A model generated the notes under the pieces. The model did not search any database. It saw nothing but the letters and a program-made list of their open reading frames with translations, and was not told the origin of the DNA. From the NCBI GenBank assembly GCA_013812805.1, contig JACCSV010000148.1, forward strand, positions 1-8,000: a stretch of DNA of 8,000 nucleotides, read 5' to 3'. How positions within the stretch are numbered: the stretch's first letter is position 1; each line of letters starts with the position of its first letter. Made by a program: the position numbers and the translations under genes. This DNA comes from Sphingomonas sp. (lineage in GTDB: Bacteria; Pseudomonadota; Alphaproteobacteria; Sphingomonadales; Sphingomonadaceae). Positions 7,457 through 8,000 of this stretch are shown here, piece by piece.

Positions 7457-7642
7457 TCAGCGACCCGGCGCCGGAGCGGCTGTCCGGGTCGGCGGTGGCA
7501 GCGTGAAATTGGGCGGGATCACCAGCGGCGCGTTGCGCCGGATCCCAAGCTCGCCTGACTCGACGCTTTTACCGCCGCCAAGCAGCGTACAGCCGCTCAA
7601 CGCGATCGCGGGCAGCAGTACGACAATCACGCTCTTAAGCAT
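7457..7642 (-). CDS. Short DUF3035 (BamF)-like outer-membrane lipoprotein
   Basis: This 61-residue protein has a lipoprotein signal, MLKSVIVVLLPAIALSGC, with lipobox LSGC and lipidated Cys18. Residue 19 is Thr, so it would not be held in the inner membrane by an Asp+2 signal. The mature part is only about 44 residues. It carries IRRNAPLVIPPNFTLPPP (34-51), which resembles the start of DUF3035, a family of alphaproteobacterial lipoproteins that includes BamF of the Bam outer-membrane assembly complex. Members I know are clearly longer, so this is either a short sphingomonad form or the remains of one; no frameshift is visible, as the stop follows a Pro/Ala tail. Its ATG overlaps the end of lspA by eight bases (ATGCTTAA), which suggests translational coupling. 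LspA would cut its signal peptide. Confidence 0.8.
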   Translation of the reverse strand: MLKSVIVVLLPAIALSGCTLLGGGKSVESGELGIRRNAPLVIPPNFTLPPPTRTAAPAPGR

Positions 7643-8000
7643 TTTCGACGAACTCCTTCGGCTGTTCGTTGCGCATCAGGAAAGCGCGTAGCAACAATAT
7701 CACGACGCCGATGCTAATGGCAGCATCGGCGACATTGAAGACCAAAAACGGGCGGCACAGGCCGTTGTCGTAGCTGGGGCACAATGCAGCCGGGATGCCG
7801 CGGAAGTGCAGGTCGGCGAAGTCGACGACATAGCCGAAGCGGATTCGGTCCAGAATGTTGCCGAGCGCGCCGCCGAGGATCAGCGCCAGCGCCGCCTGGT
7901 CGCCCCGAAGCCGCTCGCGGCCGATCCAGTAAGCGACTCCGATGGCGATGGCGCCGGTCACCGCGACCAGCACCCAGCGGCCGGTGTCGGTGGAAGCGTT
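7635..8000 (-). CDS. lspA: Lipoprotein signal peptidase (signal peptidase II); 5' end cut by the window
   Basis: LspA is an inner-membrane aspartyl protease that removes the signal peptide from lipid-modified prolipoproteins. The frame is open to base 8000, so the N-terminal part, with the first membrane helix, is missing; the GTG at 7971-7973 is internal. The visible 121 residues contain GRWVLVAVTGAIAIGVAYWI (a membrane helix), the signature GGALGNILDRIRFGYVVDF with the first catalytic Asp (in NILDR), and FLVFNVADAAIS with the second catalytic Asp. These are followed by the last helix (IGVVILLLRAFL) and a short charged tail. An insert between the motifs (LHFRGIPAALCPSYDNGLCR) contains two Cys. 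The gene is first in a minus-strand run with the lipoprotein and regulator genes; ileS often lies upstream of lspA and would be expected beyond the window. Confidence 0.95.
   Translation of the reverse strand, partial: NASTDTGRWVLVAVTGAIAIGVAYWIGRERLRGDQAALALILGGALGNILDRIRFGYVVDFADLHFRGIPAALCPSYDNGLCRPFLVFNVADAAISIGVVILLLRAFLMRNEQPKEFVENA

Noticed and set aside
6448..7691. Plus-strand ORFs across the lspA-regulator region (6448-6873 and 6936-7691)
   Set aside because: They are antisense to genes with clear motifs (LspA catalytic Asp residues, winged helix, lipobox) and show no domain pattern of their own.

Overview
This window is GC-rich chromosomal DNA, most probably from a sphingomonad (Alphaproteobacteria, order Sphingomonadales). 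The evidence is the short HflC followed directly by a Do-type protease, the unimodular QueF sequence type, a DNA-binding domain of the CtrA type, an lspA gene followed by a short DUF3035-like lipoprotein, and a copy of a dispersed hairpin repeat that I recall from sphingomonad genomes. No taxonomic search was possible. The content is mostly housekeeping. I see no phage, IS, CRISPR, tRNA or rRNA, and no clear new multi-gene system.

Left part, + strand (1-5117): the 3' part of hflC (membrane protease regulator), a DegP/HtrA-like periplasmic serine protease with a polyglutamine tract, a 185-base gap, a small NTF2-like protein, and a 674-residue OPT-family transporter. hflC and the protease form a membrane and envelope protein quality-control pair. 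The NTF2-like gene and the transporter are 21 bases apart and are probably co-transcribed. The gap holds a doubtful 49-codon minus-strand ORF.

Middle (5114-6493): queF on the minus strand (queuosine precursor reductase) is divergent from a 3-mercaptopyruvate sulfurtransferase gene on the plus strand. Between them lies a 67-base imperfect hairpin of a dispersed repeat family, which ends at the ribosome binding site of the sulfurtransferase gene.

Right part, minus strand (6490-8000), in transcription order: lspA (lipoprotein signal peptidase, cut by the window end), a 61-residue lipoprotein whose start overlaps the lspA stop, a regulator with a CtrA-like winged helix but no receiver domain, and a 118-residue protein of unknown function. 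LspA would process the lipoprotein encoded next to it. The least explained part is the regulator plus the downstream gene, with a CtrA-box-like sequence between them.

Packing is very tight. Both convergent gene pairs (transporter/queF and sulfurtransferase/unknown gene) share a CTAG in which each gene's TAG stop lies on one strand.
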